Of a stretch of 64,000 bases of DNA, positions 26,076 to 35,070 are shown piece by piece. Location of the stretch: the NCBI RefSeq assembly GCF_003003355.1, contig NZ_PVTQ01000013.1:16758-80757 (forward strand). Reading direction: 5' to 3'. The notes below the pieces were generated by a model. It did no database searches. It saw nothing but the letters and a program-made list of their open reading frames with translations, and was not told where the DNA came from. Source of the DNA: Donghicola tyrosinivorans (lineage in GTDB: Bacteria; Pseudomonadota; Alphaproteobacteria; Rhodobacterales; Rhodobacteraceae). Every line of letters starts with the position of its first letter. The stretch's first letter is position 1. The position numbers were made by a program, and so were the translations under genes.

Positions 26076-26548
26076 TGCGTTTCCTCCCGATTGGTCTGCG
26101 CTCCGCTGCCTTCTGCGGACAGGAACGAGCGATTGATGCTCCGCGAATGACCGCGGAATTCTGCGATGACGGTCCCGTCCTCTCGGGTGATCGTCACGTC
26201 ATAGATGCCCGAGCGCCCCTGACGGGACAGCTCGCGCGCATGGGCGGTCAGCCTGTCGCCCAAAGCACCGGGCGCGATGTAAGTGACCGAGCAGTGCTGC
26301 GCGACCGTCACCTGCCCGTAACTGTTGCAGGCAAAGGCAAAGGCGCTGTCGGCCAGCGTGAACAGATAGCCGCCGTGAGCGGTGCCGTGACCGTTGGTCA
26401 TCTGGCCCGTGAGAGTCATGGTCATCACCGCCTCACCGGGGGCGATGCGTTCCAGCGTCATCCCCAGCTTTTGGGTGGTTTGATCGTCTTGCCAAAGCGC
26501 GGCGGCGCTGGCTTCGGCCAAGGTTTGCGGGTCCATAGTTTCGGTCAT
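26072..26548 (-). CDS. paaI: Phenylacetyl-CoA thioesterase PaaI
   Basis: This 158-residue hotdog-fold thioesterase hydrolyses hydroxylated phenylacetyl-CoA side products and frees CoA. It shows NGHGTAHGGYLFTLADSAFAFACNSYG with the catalytic Asp, and the SVTYIAPGALGDRLTAHA strand. ATG 26548 is preferred over the in-frame GTG at 26557 because the latter overlaps the paaG end and AAGGGG lies upstream of the ATG. It is the middle gene of paaG-paaI-paaK. Confidence 0.92.
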   Translation of the reverse strand: MTETMDPQTLAEASAAALWQDDQTTQKLGMTLERIAPGEAVMTMTLTGQMTNGHGTAHGGYLFTLADSAFAFACNSYGQVTVAQHCSVTYIAPGALGDRLTAHARELSRQGRSGIYDVTITREDGTVIAEFRGHSRSINRSFLSAEGSGAQTNREETQ

Positions 26549-26550
26549 GG

Positions 26551-27342
26551 TTAGCACCCCTTGAAGCTGGAAGGGCGTTTTTCCAAGAACGCCAGCACCC
26601 CTTCAGCGTAATCGGCGCTATGGCCTGCGGCCTGCTGGCAATCCCGTTCGCGGTCCAGCTGAGTGCTAAAGTCATTGGTAGCAGCCTCTTGGATCAGCTG
26701 CTTGGTCAGCCCCAGACCAAAGGTCGGGCCTGCGGCCAGCTTGGCGGCCAGTGCCTGCGCCTCTGCCATCAGGTCTGCATCCTCAACCGCCCGCCAGATC
26801 ATGCCCCATTCGGCGGCTTGTTCGGCCATCACAGGCTCGGCCGTTAAGGCCAGCGCCTTGGCGCGGGCCTCGCCCACCAGTCGGGTCAGGGCCCAACTGC
26901 CGCCCGCATCAGGGATAAGGCCGATCTTAGAAAACGCCTGAATGAATTTCGCTGATTTTGCTGCCAGAACGATGTCGCAAGCCAGCGCGATATTCGCCCC
27001 TGCCCCTGCCGCCACGCCATTCACCGCGCAGACCACCGGCTTGTTCAAAGACCGGATCAGCCGCAGGGTCGGGTTGTAAAATGTATTCAGCGTGCGCCCC
27101 AGATCGGGCTTTTCCCCCGAACGCGGATCACGATCGCCCAAATCCTGACCGGCGCAGAATCCCCGTCCTGCACCGGTCAGAAGAACAGCCCGCACGTCGC
27201 CGTCGCTATGCGCGCGCTGGATCTGGTCCCGAAGGGCCAGATGCATCACCTCATTAAAGGAATTAAGCTTGTCCGGACGGTTCAGGGTCACGGTCAGCAC
27301 GCCGCTATCCAAGCTGGACAGCACGGTCTGAGTTTCAGTCAT
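26551..27342 (-). CDS. paaG: 1,2-epoxyphenylacetyl-CoA isomerase
   Basis: This 263-residue crotonase-family enzyme rearranges ring-1,2-epoxyphenylacetyl-CoA to oxepin-CoA and also isomerises later double bonds. Crotonase features are TGAGRGFCAGQDLGDRD (oxyanion hole), NGVAAGAGANIALACDIVLA and FSKIGLIPDAGGSWALTRLVG. The typical PaaG ending DYAEGVLAFLEKRPSSFKG is present. The ATG at 27342 follows TTGGAGGAGACATT. It is first in the minus-strand operon, and the divergent promoter carries a candidate PaaR site. Confidence 0.94.
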   Translation of the reverse strand: MTETQTVLSSLDSGVLTVTLNRPDKLNSFNEVMHLALRDQIQRAHSDGDVRAVLLTGAGRGFCAGQDLGDRDPRSGEKPDLGRTLNTFYNPTLRLIRSLNKPVVCAVNGVAAGAGANIALACDIVLAAKSAKFIQAFSKIGLIPDAGGSWALTRLVGEARAKALALTAEPVMAEQAAEWGMIWRAVEDADLMAEAQALAAKLAAGPTFGLGLTKQLIQEAATNDFSTQLDRERDCQQAAGHSADYAEGVLAFLEKRPSSFKGC

Positions 27343-27407
27343 AATGTCTCCTCCAAAGCCGAAGGCATCCTCCTCAGACGTCGGCCCGTTGAATATAGCT
27401 TGCATAA

Positions 27408-27421
27408 ACCGTCCGGTCGGT
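27408..27421. promoter_or_regulatory. Candidate TetR/PaaR operator in the paaG promoter
   Basis: ACCGTCCGGTCGGT is a 14-bp palindrome with a single mismatch, 66 bases upstream of paaG and 120 bases upstream of the divergent FadB-like gene. It is the best example of the element shared with the paaJ and styA promoters. Confidence 0.55.
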
Positions 27422-27541
27422 CAATTATCTTTATGAACATCTGGGAGGAAGGTTTTCCAAGGGGCCGCGAATGGCAGCCGCTGTTGGGGAGAATTCGTCT
27501 TTGATCCTTATATTGGCCCACACTCAAAGCGGACGCCCCGA

Positions 27542-29512
27542 ATGAACGACCTGACACCCAATGACGCCGCAGCCCTGTTTAAGCTGGAAAAGTTTGACCG
27601 GATCGCATGCCTGACGCTGGACAATCCGCCGGTAAATGCCACGTCGAATGCGGTCCGCGCCGGTTTGAAGTCCTATGCCGAGATGCTGGACCAAGACGCC
27701 TCGGTCGATGCAGTGGTTCTGCTTTGCGCAGGGCGCACCTTTATCGCGGGCGGGGACGTGAAAGAGTTTGACCTGCCACCCCAAGAGCCCGCGCTGCCCG
27801 ATGTGGTGATGCGGATCGAGACAGCGGCAAAGCCTTGGATCGCCGCGATTCACGGCGCTGCTTTGGGGGGAGGGCTAGAGATTGCCATGGGTTGCCGGTT
27901 CCGCGTGGCCACCGAAACGGCCAAGCTGGGTCTGCCCGAGGTTAATCTGGGCCTGATCCCCGGCGCATCTGGCACCGTGCGCACGCCGCGACTGGCGGGC
28001 ATGGACATGGCGATCCAACTGGCGGTCAGCGGAAAGCCCATCACCGCGCAGGCGGCCCTTGAAGCGGGGTTGATCGACGGGATCATCGGCGCGGACCTGC
28101 AAACAGAGGCGCTGGCCTTTGCACGCAAAGTCTTGGCCGAGCCCCTGCCCCTTGCCACATTGCAGCGGCCCAATCCGCGCCAAACGGACGTCTATTGGCA
28201 TGAGGCCGCAGCAAAAGCGCCCAACGAAGGCCACGCCGCCCATCAAAGCGCACTGGCCTGCCTGCGCTTTGGCTCGGAGCATGAACCAGAGGCCGCGCTG
28301 GCCCATGAGCGTGAGACCTTCTTGACCCTGCGCTCTAGCTTTGAGGCCCGCGCTTTGCGCCATGTGTTCCTTGCAGAACGGGCTGCGCCGAAACCTCGGG
28401 CGCTTCGAGATACCACTCCGCGGGCGCTGCAACATTGCGGTGTGATTGGCGGCGGCACTATGGGTGCGGGCATCGCCGCCGCGTGTCTGCTGTCAGGTCT
28501 GCAAGTGACCCTGATCGAGCGGGGCCCAGAGGCCGCGCAAGCTGGCCTAAACAACGTCCAGACAATCCTGAACGGCGCGCTGAAACGCGGCAAGCTGACC
28601 CCTGAGGCTTATGAACAGCGCATGGCCGCCCTATCCTGCGGCGCTGATTACGCGGCGTTGCAGCCTTGCGATCTGGTGATTGAGGCGGTGTTTGAAGACC
28701 TTGCCGTCAAGCAAGGGGTCTTCCGCAAATTGACCGAGGTCTGCGGCCCTGAAACGGTTCTGGCCACGAACACATCATACCTTGATCCGTCTTTGATCGT
28801 TGCGGGCCTGCCCCATCCGGAACGGTTTATCGGGCTGCATTTCTTTAGCCCTGCCCATGTGATGAAGCTTCTGGAAATCGTGCCGACAGGGCAGACGTCA
28901 CGGGACGTTTTGGCCACCGGATTTGCCCTTGGCAAACGCCTTGGGAAAATCCCAATACAGGCGGGCATCTGCGAAGGGTTCATCGGTAATCGTATCCTGA
29001 AACGCTACCGCGCCGAGGCCGAGACGCTGGTGCGCCAAGGCGTGCCCATTGCGGACATTGATGCCGCCATGCGGGCCTTCGGCTTTCGCATGGGCCCGTT
29101 CGAGGCGCAGGATCTTGGCGGTTTGGATATTGCCTACCTACAACGGGAGGCTGCCCGAAACAGCGGCGCGACCGTCGAAAGAGCCCTTGGCGACATTCTA
29201 GTCGAGGCAGGACGCAAGGGGCAGAAAACCCAAGGCGGTTGGTATGACTATGACGCGGGTGACCGAACGCCCAAACCATCTGAGGCCGTTGCCGAACTGC
29301 TGAACGCTCAGATTACAGCGGGACCGGCCCTGACTGCTGAGGCAATCGCAGAACGCCTTGTGGGCGCTATGGCCGCTGAAGGGCAAGCGATCCTTGATGA
29401 AGGGATCGCTCAGACCGCCAGCGACATCGATCTGGTCAAGGTCCACGGCTACGGGTTTCCCCGCTGGAAAGGCGGCCCGATGTTTTATGCGGCGAATGCG
29501 GAAGTATCGTAA
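27542..29512 (+). CDS. FadB-type enoyl-CoA hydratase / 3-hydroxyacyl-CoA dehydrogenase
   Basis: This 656-residue bifunctional beta-oxidation protein has an N-terminal crotonase domain (AGRTFIAGGDVKEF near 62; IHGAALGGGLEIAMGCRFRVA near 103; GLPEVNLGLIPGASGT near 127) and a C-terminal dehydrogenase (Rossmann motif VIGGGTMGAGIAAACLLSG near 302; LHFFSPAHVMKLLEIVP near 437; EGFIGNRIL near 479). It probably hydrates 2,3-dehydroadipyl-CoA and oxidises 3-hydroxyadipyl-CoA, the PaaF and PaaH steps, since no separate paaF or paaH is seen. It is divergent from paaG across the putative operator. A general fatty-acid role is the alternative. Confidence 0.88.
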   Translation: MNDLTPNDAAALFKLEKFDRIACLTLDNPPVNATSNAVRAGLKSYAEMLDQDASVDAVVLLCAGRTFIAGGDVKEFDLPPQEPALPDVVMRIETAAKPWIAAIHGAALGGGLEIAMGCRFRVATETAKLGLPEVNLGLIPGASGTVRTPRLAGMDMAIQLAVSGKPITAQAALEAGLIDGIIGADLQTEALAFARKVLAEPLPLATLQRPNPRQTDVYWHEAAAKAPNEGHAAHQSALACLRFGSEHEPEAALAHERETFLTLRSSFEARALRHVFLAERAAPKPRALRDTTPRALQHCGVIGGGTMGAGIAAACLLSGLQVTLIERGPEAAQAGLNNVQTILNGALKRGKLTPEAYEQRMAALSCGADYAALQPCDLVIEAVFEDLAVKQGVFRKLTEVCGPETVLATNTSYLDPSLIVAGLPHPERFIGLHFFSPAHVMKLLEIVPTGQTSRDVLATGFALGKRLGKIPIQAGICEGFIGNRILKRYRAEAETLVRQGVPIADIDAAMRAFGFRMGPFEAQDLGGLDIAYLQREAARNSGATVERALGDILVEAGRKGQKTQGGWYDYDAGDRTPKPSEAVAELLNAQITAGPALTAEAIAERLVGAMAAEGQAILDEGIAQTASDIDLVKVHGYGFPRWKGGPMFYAANAEVS

Positions 29513-29686
29513 TCCGCGCATCCTGCGAAGGGGCAGAGGTCTAAGGGGTCATGAGGCCGATTTATGAAATGGAGTCATCAACCTGATGATGATTTCGCCC
29601 ATTTACGGGGGCATGGTGCGACCCCACTTCTGTAGCAAGCGACCGCGTTCGCGAACCGTTTCAAGACACTCTGAAAGGCGAACCCT

Positions 29687-30082
29687 ATGAAGATCACCCG
29701 CGCAGGCAGCAATGCCTCAATGAAAGGCCCCGCAGACTGGTTCACCGGCACCGTCCGGATCGACCCGATGTTCCAAGCCGAAGATCCGGGCCGTGTGGGC
29801 GGCAGCCATGTCACCTTTGAACCCGGCGCGCGTACCGCATGGCACACCCACCCCGCGGGCCAGACGATCATCATCACCTTCGGCCGAGGCCGTGTTCAGC
29901 GCGAAGGCGGTCCTGTCGAAGAGGTCTCGGCCGGGGATGTGGTATGGTTTCCGGCTGGTGAAAAGCACTGGCACGGAGCCGCACCCGACACCGCCATGAG
30001 CCACATTGCCGTGCAGGAGGCCATCAACGGCGTGGCGGTAGACTGGATGGAAAAGGTCTCGGACACCGATTACGCGGGCTAA
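29687..30082 (+). CDS. Cupin-domain protein
   Basis: This 131-residue single-cupin protein has the two cupin motifs, [22 protein letters not shown] (three metal-ligand candidates near residues 53-60) and [16 protein letters not shown] (His near 93). It resembles cupins annotated as manganese-dependent hydroxynitrile lyase-like or carboxymuconolactone decarboxylase-associated proteins. It is monocistronic, 174 bases after the FadB-like gene, with its own terminator. A relation to aromatic metabolism is possible but unproven. Confidence 0.8.
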   Translation: MKITRAGSNASMKGPADWFTGTVRIDPMFQAEDPGRVGGSHVTFEPGARTAWHTHPAGQTIIITFGRGRVQREGGPVEEVSAGDVVWFPAGEKHWHGAAPDTAMSHIAVQEAINGVAVDWMEKVSDTDYAG

Positions 30083-30112
30083 GAGCTGCCATCTTGAGGG
30101 CTTGGATCAATG

Positions 30113-30147
30113 AACGGCTGCTCATTCGGGCGGCCGTTTTGCTGTTT
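30113..30147 (+). terminator. Terminator of the cupin gene
   Basis: A 9-bp stem AACGGCTGC/GCGGCCGTT (30113-30121 with 30130-30138, one G-T pair) is followed by TTGCTGTTT, 31 bases past the stop codon. Confidence 0.6.
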
Positions 30148-30675
30148 GGACGCAGCCTTGCCGAATCTAAGCACCCTCCTTGGCGCACCGCGAAGGGCTC
30201 AATACCGCCTGCCTTGATGAATTCTGTGGTTTCCGTCCCAAAATCATACTCACCCGCAGGTCCGATACGCTGAACCTCTAACGTCAAATTCGAGGTAGAC
30301 CTGACTTAAACCTGTTATCATCACCTATCGTATCGGAAATCGACCAAGTGGCATTGCATGCAGCCATTGCACTTTTCATTGATGGCTGATTTATTACAAC
30401 TATAGGTTGATTATCAAAAAAGATTACAGGTTTTCCCGACCTGCGATCCACTAGGAATACCTACGTACATTTATCAATATATGGTATTTCTAGGATCGAA
30501 TTTCACACCAAAAGATTTCGTCTGCCCCTTTTCGGAGGCAACAATGAATTTACGTACTAGGTCAGAATTATTGAGCTATTTCAGAGCCTTACGCGATCCA
30601 ATCGCGGTTCGTTTCTCAAACTAGGATTTCATTTAAGGGCGCTAATGTTTCGCGTCGATATATAAGGCAAAAAGT
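30148..30675. other. AT-rich spacer upstream of the RTX gene with an inverted repeat
   Basis: No gene is recognised. Within it CTAGGAATACC (30451-30461) and GGTATTTCTAG (30483-30493) form an 11-bp inverted repeat with one G-T pair. The flanks GATCC and GGATC extend it with a two-base bulge. It lies about 185 bases before the RTX gene and could be an operator or an mRNA hairpin. Confidence 0.4.
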
Positions 30676-33174
30676 ATGGTCACCTTCGCTAAATATCTTA
30701 AAGGCACTTCCGGTAAGGACACCGTTGAGGGAACGGTCGGAAACGATCACATCAGAGGCTTTAACGGGAATGACCTGCTATGGGGAAATCGCGCAAAGGA
30801 CAAGGTGCTGGGGGCGGGCGGCCATGATACGTTATTGGGCGGAACAGGTGATGACACCTTGCTTGGCGGGGACGGCAATGACCTGCTGATCGGCAGCGAT
30901 GACGCGCTGATGAATCCGTTTCGCGACAAATACGCCGCCGAGCCCTCGTCCAAGCGCGAAACCGACAATGACCGGCTGGTCGGCGGCAATGGTAATGACA
31001 AGATCTTCGGCGGCAAGGGAAAGGACTTTCTCAGCGGCGGACAGGGCCATGACCGGATGTATGGCGGCGGCGGAGCGGACAGGATGCTGGGGGGCATCGG
31101 CAATGACCGGATGCTGGGGGGCAAGGGCAACGATATCATGGTCGGCAACGGCGGCAGTGATGTCCTGCAAGGTGGCGAGGGATACGACACCCTGCGCTAT
31201 ATCCTGCGCCAGAACAGCGGCGTGGTGGACAACTACAGCGGCAACAGCGGCGTAGACACCCTTCAGCTAGAGTTCACCAAAGCCGAATGGGCGCGCGCTG
31301 ACATCAAGCAGGACGTGCTGGCCTTCGCCCGCTTTATGGCTGCCCACACCAATAGTGAAACCGGTCAGGCAGATAATGCGTTTTACTCCTTCAACGCGTT
31401 CAGTCTGACGGCCAGCAGCTTTGAAAAGGTGAAGGTCAAGGTGAACGGCGTTCTGACGCCCATCCTCACGGCCGAGGACGATCAGTTCTCGGTGCAAGAG
31501 GATTCCGCACCGGTCATCTTGGGCTCGGTTCTGGAGAACGATTTCGGTGCCGAACGGATTGAAGTGATCTCGGGCCCCGCAGAGGGCACCCTGACCCTTG
31601 ATGGGGAAACCGGCGATATCACCTTCGACACGACCACCGGCTTTGCCGGCCTGGGCGAAGGGGATATCCGCGACATCAGCTTTGACTATCGCATCTTTGC
31701 GGCGAACGGCTCATCTCAGGACGCCACCGCAACGATCACCGTTCACGGGGTTGATGACAATCCCACGGGTACAGATGACCAGTTCATCACAAACGAAAAT
31801 GCCACTCTGGATCGCGATGCAGCGAATGGCCTGCTAGCGAATGACATTCCTGCACGGCTTGGCGATACCTTGAGTGTTGTTCCCATGACCGGAACCACGG
31901 AAGGCGGCGCAGCCTTCAAGGTCAAAGCCTCGGGCGCGTTCGTTTATGACGCCCAAGGAATTGCAAACATTGATCAGCTTGCCGCCGATGAACGCCTGAC
32001 CGACACTTTCACCTATGTGGTCAGGGATCAGGACGGAGATCAGGCTACAGCGACCGCAACCATCGTCGTTAACGGTATGAATGACGCGCCCACCCTTGAG
32101 GTCGGCACGCTGGCCGCGACCGAGGATGGCCCAAACGTCACGCTAGACCTTTCTACCCTTGGCGATGACGTAGACAGCGATGATACCGGCAGTTCCCTGA
32201 CATACTCTGTCAGCTCAAGCCCTGCCGAGGGCACGGCGTCCATCAGCGGCACCACCCTGACCTTTGCCGCAGGTAGTGCCTTCCAAGATCTGGCGCAGGG
32301 CGAGACCCGTGACGTTCAGGTCGGCATTACCGCACTCGATTCCCACGCGGCCGCTACGATCAGCACCGTGAATGTCACCGTCACCGGCACCAATGATGCG
32401 CCGGTGGTTGCAGAAATTGACGCAGGCTCGGTCACCGAGGACGCTGCCGCGAAGACCATCAACCTGCTGGCGGGGCAGAGAGATGTGGACAATGGCGCTG
32501 TCCTGTCCGCGATCGATATCACCGCCGTGGATCAGAACGGTGTTTCGGTTGCCTTCACCAACAATGGAAATGGCCGCATTTCGATTGATCCCAGCCAGTT
32601 TGGCGCGTTGGACGATGGGCAGGCCGCGACTGTCACCGTTAGCTACAACGTCTCGGACGGGATCACAGGAACCGCCAATACAGCAACACTGGTCGTCAAT
32701 GGCGTTACCGATCCAACCACGCTGACGTTCGATGACATTACGGCGGATCAAACGCGCCCGCTCGTGCCGAACGGATACGGTGGCCTGAATTGGTCGGGGG
32801 CAAAGGTCCTGCACACACCAAGCTTCGATTATCAAGACTCGGGCTATATTCGTGGCAACACATCCGGTAATTTCGTTGTCTTTAACACCGGCCAAAGTAC
32901 GGTGACTGTATCAGATCCGGTTGATGAGTTCGATTTTGTCGGTGTCACACTGACAGCGGCTTGGAATGACAACCTGAATATCGATGTCACTGGTTACCGC
33001 GATGGTGTCGAACTTTATTCTCGGACAGTTGTGGTCAGCGATGATGAACCGACACCGTTCACCTTCAACTGGGAGGATGTGGATCAGGTAACGTTCGAAA
33101 CATACGGGGGCACTGATGCTGGCACATCAGGAGATGGCACGCACATGGCCATGGAAGATTTCATCTTCGTCTAA
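30676..33174 (+). CDS. RTX/cadherin-like secreted calcium-binding protein
   Basis: This 832-residue acidic protein has no signal peptide and is probably exported by a type I system. Residues about 15-175 hold some 14 RTX nonapeptide repeats (patterns such as LLGGDGNDLLIG and RMLGGKGNDIM) that bind calcium. From about 270 to 680 there are VCBS/cadherin-like Ig modules marked by EDxxxxV, DDxPxGTDD and VNGMNDAPTLEV. The C-terminal 150 residues form a beta-rich domain starting LTFDDITADQTRPLVPNGYGG and ending MEDFIFV. RTX repeats at the N-terminus rather than near the C-terminal secretion signal are unusual. Likely role: adhesion or extracellular matrix. A weak AAGG is the only ribosome-site candidate. 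Confidence 0.82.
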   Translation: MVTFAKYLKGTSGKDTVEGTVGNDHIRGFNGNDLLWGNRAKDKVLGAGGHDTLLGGTGDDTLLGGDGNDLLIGSDDALMNPFRDKYAAEPSSKRETDNDRLVGGNGNDKIFGGKGKDFLSGGQGHDRMYGGGGADRMLGGIGNDRMLGGKGNDIMVGNGGSDVLQGGEGYDTLRYILRQNSGVVDNYSGNSGVDTLQLEFTKAEWARADIKQDVLAFARFMAAHTNSETGQADNAFYSFNAFSLTASSFEKVKVKVNGVLTPILTAEDDQFSVQEDSAPVILGSVLENDFGAERIEVISGPAEGTLTLDGETGDITFDTTTGFAGLGEGDIRDISFDYRIFAANGSSQDATATITVHGVDDNPTGTDDQFITNENATLDRDAANGLLANDIPARLGDTLSVVPMTGTTEGGAAFKVKASGAFVYDAQGIANIDQLAADERLTDTFTYVVRDQDGDQATATATIVVNGMNDAPTLEVGTLAATEDGPNVTLDLSTLGDDVDSDDTGSSLTYSVSSSPAEGTASISGTTLTFAAGSAFQDLAQGETRDVQVGITALDSHAAATISTVNVTVTGTNDAPVVAEIDAGSVTEDAAAKTINLLAGQRDVDNGAVLSAIDITAVDQNGVSVAFTNNGNGRISIDPSQFGALDDGQAATVTVSYNVSDGITGTANTATLVVNGVTDPTTLTFDDITADQTRPLVPNGYGGLNWSGAKVLHTPSFDYQDSGYIRGNTSGNFVVFNTGQSTVTVSDPVDEFDFVGVTLTAAWNDNLNIDVTGYRDGVELYSRTVVVSDDEPTPFTFNWEDVDQVTFETYGGTDAGTSGDGTHMAMEDFIFV

Positions 33175-33206
33175 TCAAAGGCGATCCAGTCTTTCGACCC
33201 AATAAA

Positions 33207-33238
33207 AAAGGCCCGCAACACGCGGGCCTTTGATTTTG
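33207..33238. terminator. Bidirectional terminator between RTX and OmpA genes
   Basis: A perfect 10-bp stem AAAGGCCCGC/GCGGGCCTTT (33207-33216 with 33222-33231, loop AACAC) is flanked by A-rich sequence on one side and TTTGATTTT on the other. It can end both convergent transcripts. Confidence 0.85.
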
Positions 33239-33249
33239 CACCAAGGCGA

Positions 33250-35070
33250 TTACTCCGCGGTGGCCGTTCGCAGAAGATCGGTAATGCGGCGGACGGTGGC
33301 GCGGCGATTTTCTTCTTCGGGGCCGTCGGTTGCGATCTTCAGGTATTCCTCGCCATACCCTTGGATCACCAGATTTTCAGAAGGCACGTCGAAGTATTCG
33401 GTCAGTGCCAGCGCTAGGCTTTCGGCGCGTCGGTCCGACAGGGCAAGGTTAAAGGCCCCGCTGCCGACAGCGTCCGTGTGACCTTCGACAAGGAACACCT
33501 CACGCGGGTTTTGGGCGATACGCTCGCGGATGGCAGTGCCAAGCAAGGCCAGTTCTTCGGCCTGCTCGGGTCGGATGGCCGCCGAGCCGCTGGCAAAGGT
33601 CACGTTGTCCACCGTCACCGCAGGGGCAAGGGCGCGGACCGGCGCGATCTGGCGCACTTGGCTCAGGGTAAAGCTGCGCGAGGTTTCCGCCTGACGGGCC
33701 AAGGCTGCGGCCAGCGCATCGCGGTCCGTGGCGGTCACGGTTTCGGTGACATTCACTTGCGGCAGTTCAGTTACCTCAACGGGCGCGGCACCGCGACTGT
33801 CATCGACCAGCACATATTCATCGCCGTTCGGCTCGATGCGAGTGCGTTTGATGATCCGCTTCTGGCTGTCATAGATGGTCACGATTTCCGCGCCATCCGG
33901 ACGGGTACTGACGGTCCGGCTAGAGCCATCACTGAAGTTCTGGGTGCGCACGGTGGTGCCCGGCTGACGCAGCAGCGCGCCATCATCCTTGATCACCCGA
34001 TAGCTGCCATCGGGATCTTGCAGGACAACGCGGTCGCCCGAGTTCACGGCCACTTCGCTGCCGTTCTTCAGCACAGCGCCCACGGCCAGCGCCGCAAGAC
34101 CGGCCAATGCGGCCTTCTCCAGATTGGTCAGACCCTTCTGTTCATCATCCGACGCCTTTGCCTTGCCGCTGACGCTGTTCGAGAAATCCTCGGAAGACGA
34201 GCGGGCTGTCTCCTCGGTCACGGTCTCTTCGACCATCGGCGCGGCGGCATCGTCTTGCGTTGTCGCGGCCAAAGCGGCAGCGGCCAGCGGCGCGCCGTCA
34301 GAAGCCTCTGCCTCAAGGGCCTGTTCCAGCATTTGCGCAGCGGCTTCAGCCTCGGGGGACATTTCCGGTTCCGGCGCGGTCGAGGTCTGGGCCGAGGTAT
34401 CCTCAGCGATATTGGTTACAGGCTCTTGGGGTGCCTCAGGCGCAGGGGCCTTGGCGGTATCCTGTGCAGGTTCCTCAACGGGCGTCGCCTGAAGCGCTTC
34501 GGCTGGGGGAGCCTCAACGGTGATCTCAGGTGCAACCGTCTCATTTGTTTCGGTTGTGGCCTCAGCCGGTGCGTCTTCTGTGGCCTCGGTCTGAGCGGGC
34601 TCTTGCGCGGCAATGGCCGCTTCGGCTGCCGCCTGTGCATCCGCCTCGCTCATAGTCGGGGCTTCTGCTGCGACGTCGGGCGCCACGGTTTCGGGCTGCA
34701 CTTCGGCGGCACCCTCAACTGCGGGCGCTTCGGGCATTTGAGGCGTTTCCGCTGTGGCCTGCGCCGCACTGTCCGCGGATGCGTCAGGGCTTGCTTCAGT
34801 CTCAGCGCCAGCAGCTGCGGCGGTCGTGGGATCTTCGGCCACATAACCCGCGCTTTCCCCCTGCGCAGCGCCGCCGTTGGTTTGGCAATCGGCTGTGGCA
34901 TCCTCTTCGGTCATACCATCGGCAATGCCTTTGGTAATGCACGCCAGCGCATCCTCTTTAGCGGCGATATCCGCTTCGAGATTGGCTGCGGTCCCTTGTG
35001 CCAAACCGTAGTGCGGGGTCATCAGACCAAGCGCAACGACAAGCGCGGTCGAGTTCTTGAGGGCTTTCAT
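33250..35070 (-). CDS. OmpA-family protein with long acidic Ala/Pro-rich linker
   Basis: This 606-residue envelope protein begins with a signal peptide (MKALKNSTALVVALGLMTPH, then YGLAQ). A small Cys-containing domain follows (Cys near 43 and 61), then about 230 residues of Ala/Pro/Glu-rich low-complexity sequence. Next comes a hydrophobic stretch near 325 (LEKAALAGLAALAVGAVL), a beta-rich segment, and a C-terminal OmpA domain (VTFASGSAAIRPEQ, VEGHTDAVGSGAFNLALSDRRA, EEENRRATV) that binds peptidoglycan. The low-complexity part would span the periplasm. Similar proteins are common in Rhodobacteraceae. GGAGATAGCC precedes the start. Confidence 0.88.
   Translation of the reverse strand: MKALKNSTALVVALGLMTPHYGLAQGTAANLEADIAAKEDALACITKGIADGMTEEDATADCQTNGGAAQGESAGYVAEDPTTAAAAGAETEASPDASADSAAQATAETPQMPEAPAVEGAAEVQPETVAPDVAAEAPTMSEADAQAAAEAAIAAQEPAQTEATEDAPAEATTETNETVAPEITVEAPPAEALQATPVEEPAQDTAKAPAPEAPQEPVTNIAEDTSAQTSTAPEPEMSPEAEAAAQMLEQALEAEASDGAPLAAAALAATTQDDAAAPMVEETVTEETARSSSEDFSNSVSGKAKASDDEQKGLTNLEKAALAGLAALAVGAVLKNGSEVAVNSGDRVVLQDPDGSYRVIKDDGALLRQPGTTVRTQNFSDGSSRTVSTRPDGAEIVTIYDSQKRIIKRTRIEPNGDEYVLVDDSRGAAPVEVTELPQVNVTETVTATDRDALAAALARQAETSRSFTLSQVRQIAPVRALAPAVTVDNVTFASGSAAIRPEQAEELALLGTAIRERIAQNPREVFLVEGHTDAVGSGAFNLALSDRRAESLALALTEYFDVPSENLVIQGYGEEYLKIATDGPEEENRRATVRRITDLLRTATAE

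Noticed and set aside
30024-30287. 87-codon minus-strand frame after the cupin gene
   Set aside because: It overlaps the cupin end and the terminator, and shows no recognisable domain. A decayed gene remnant is possible but unsupported.
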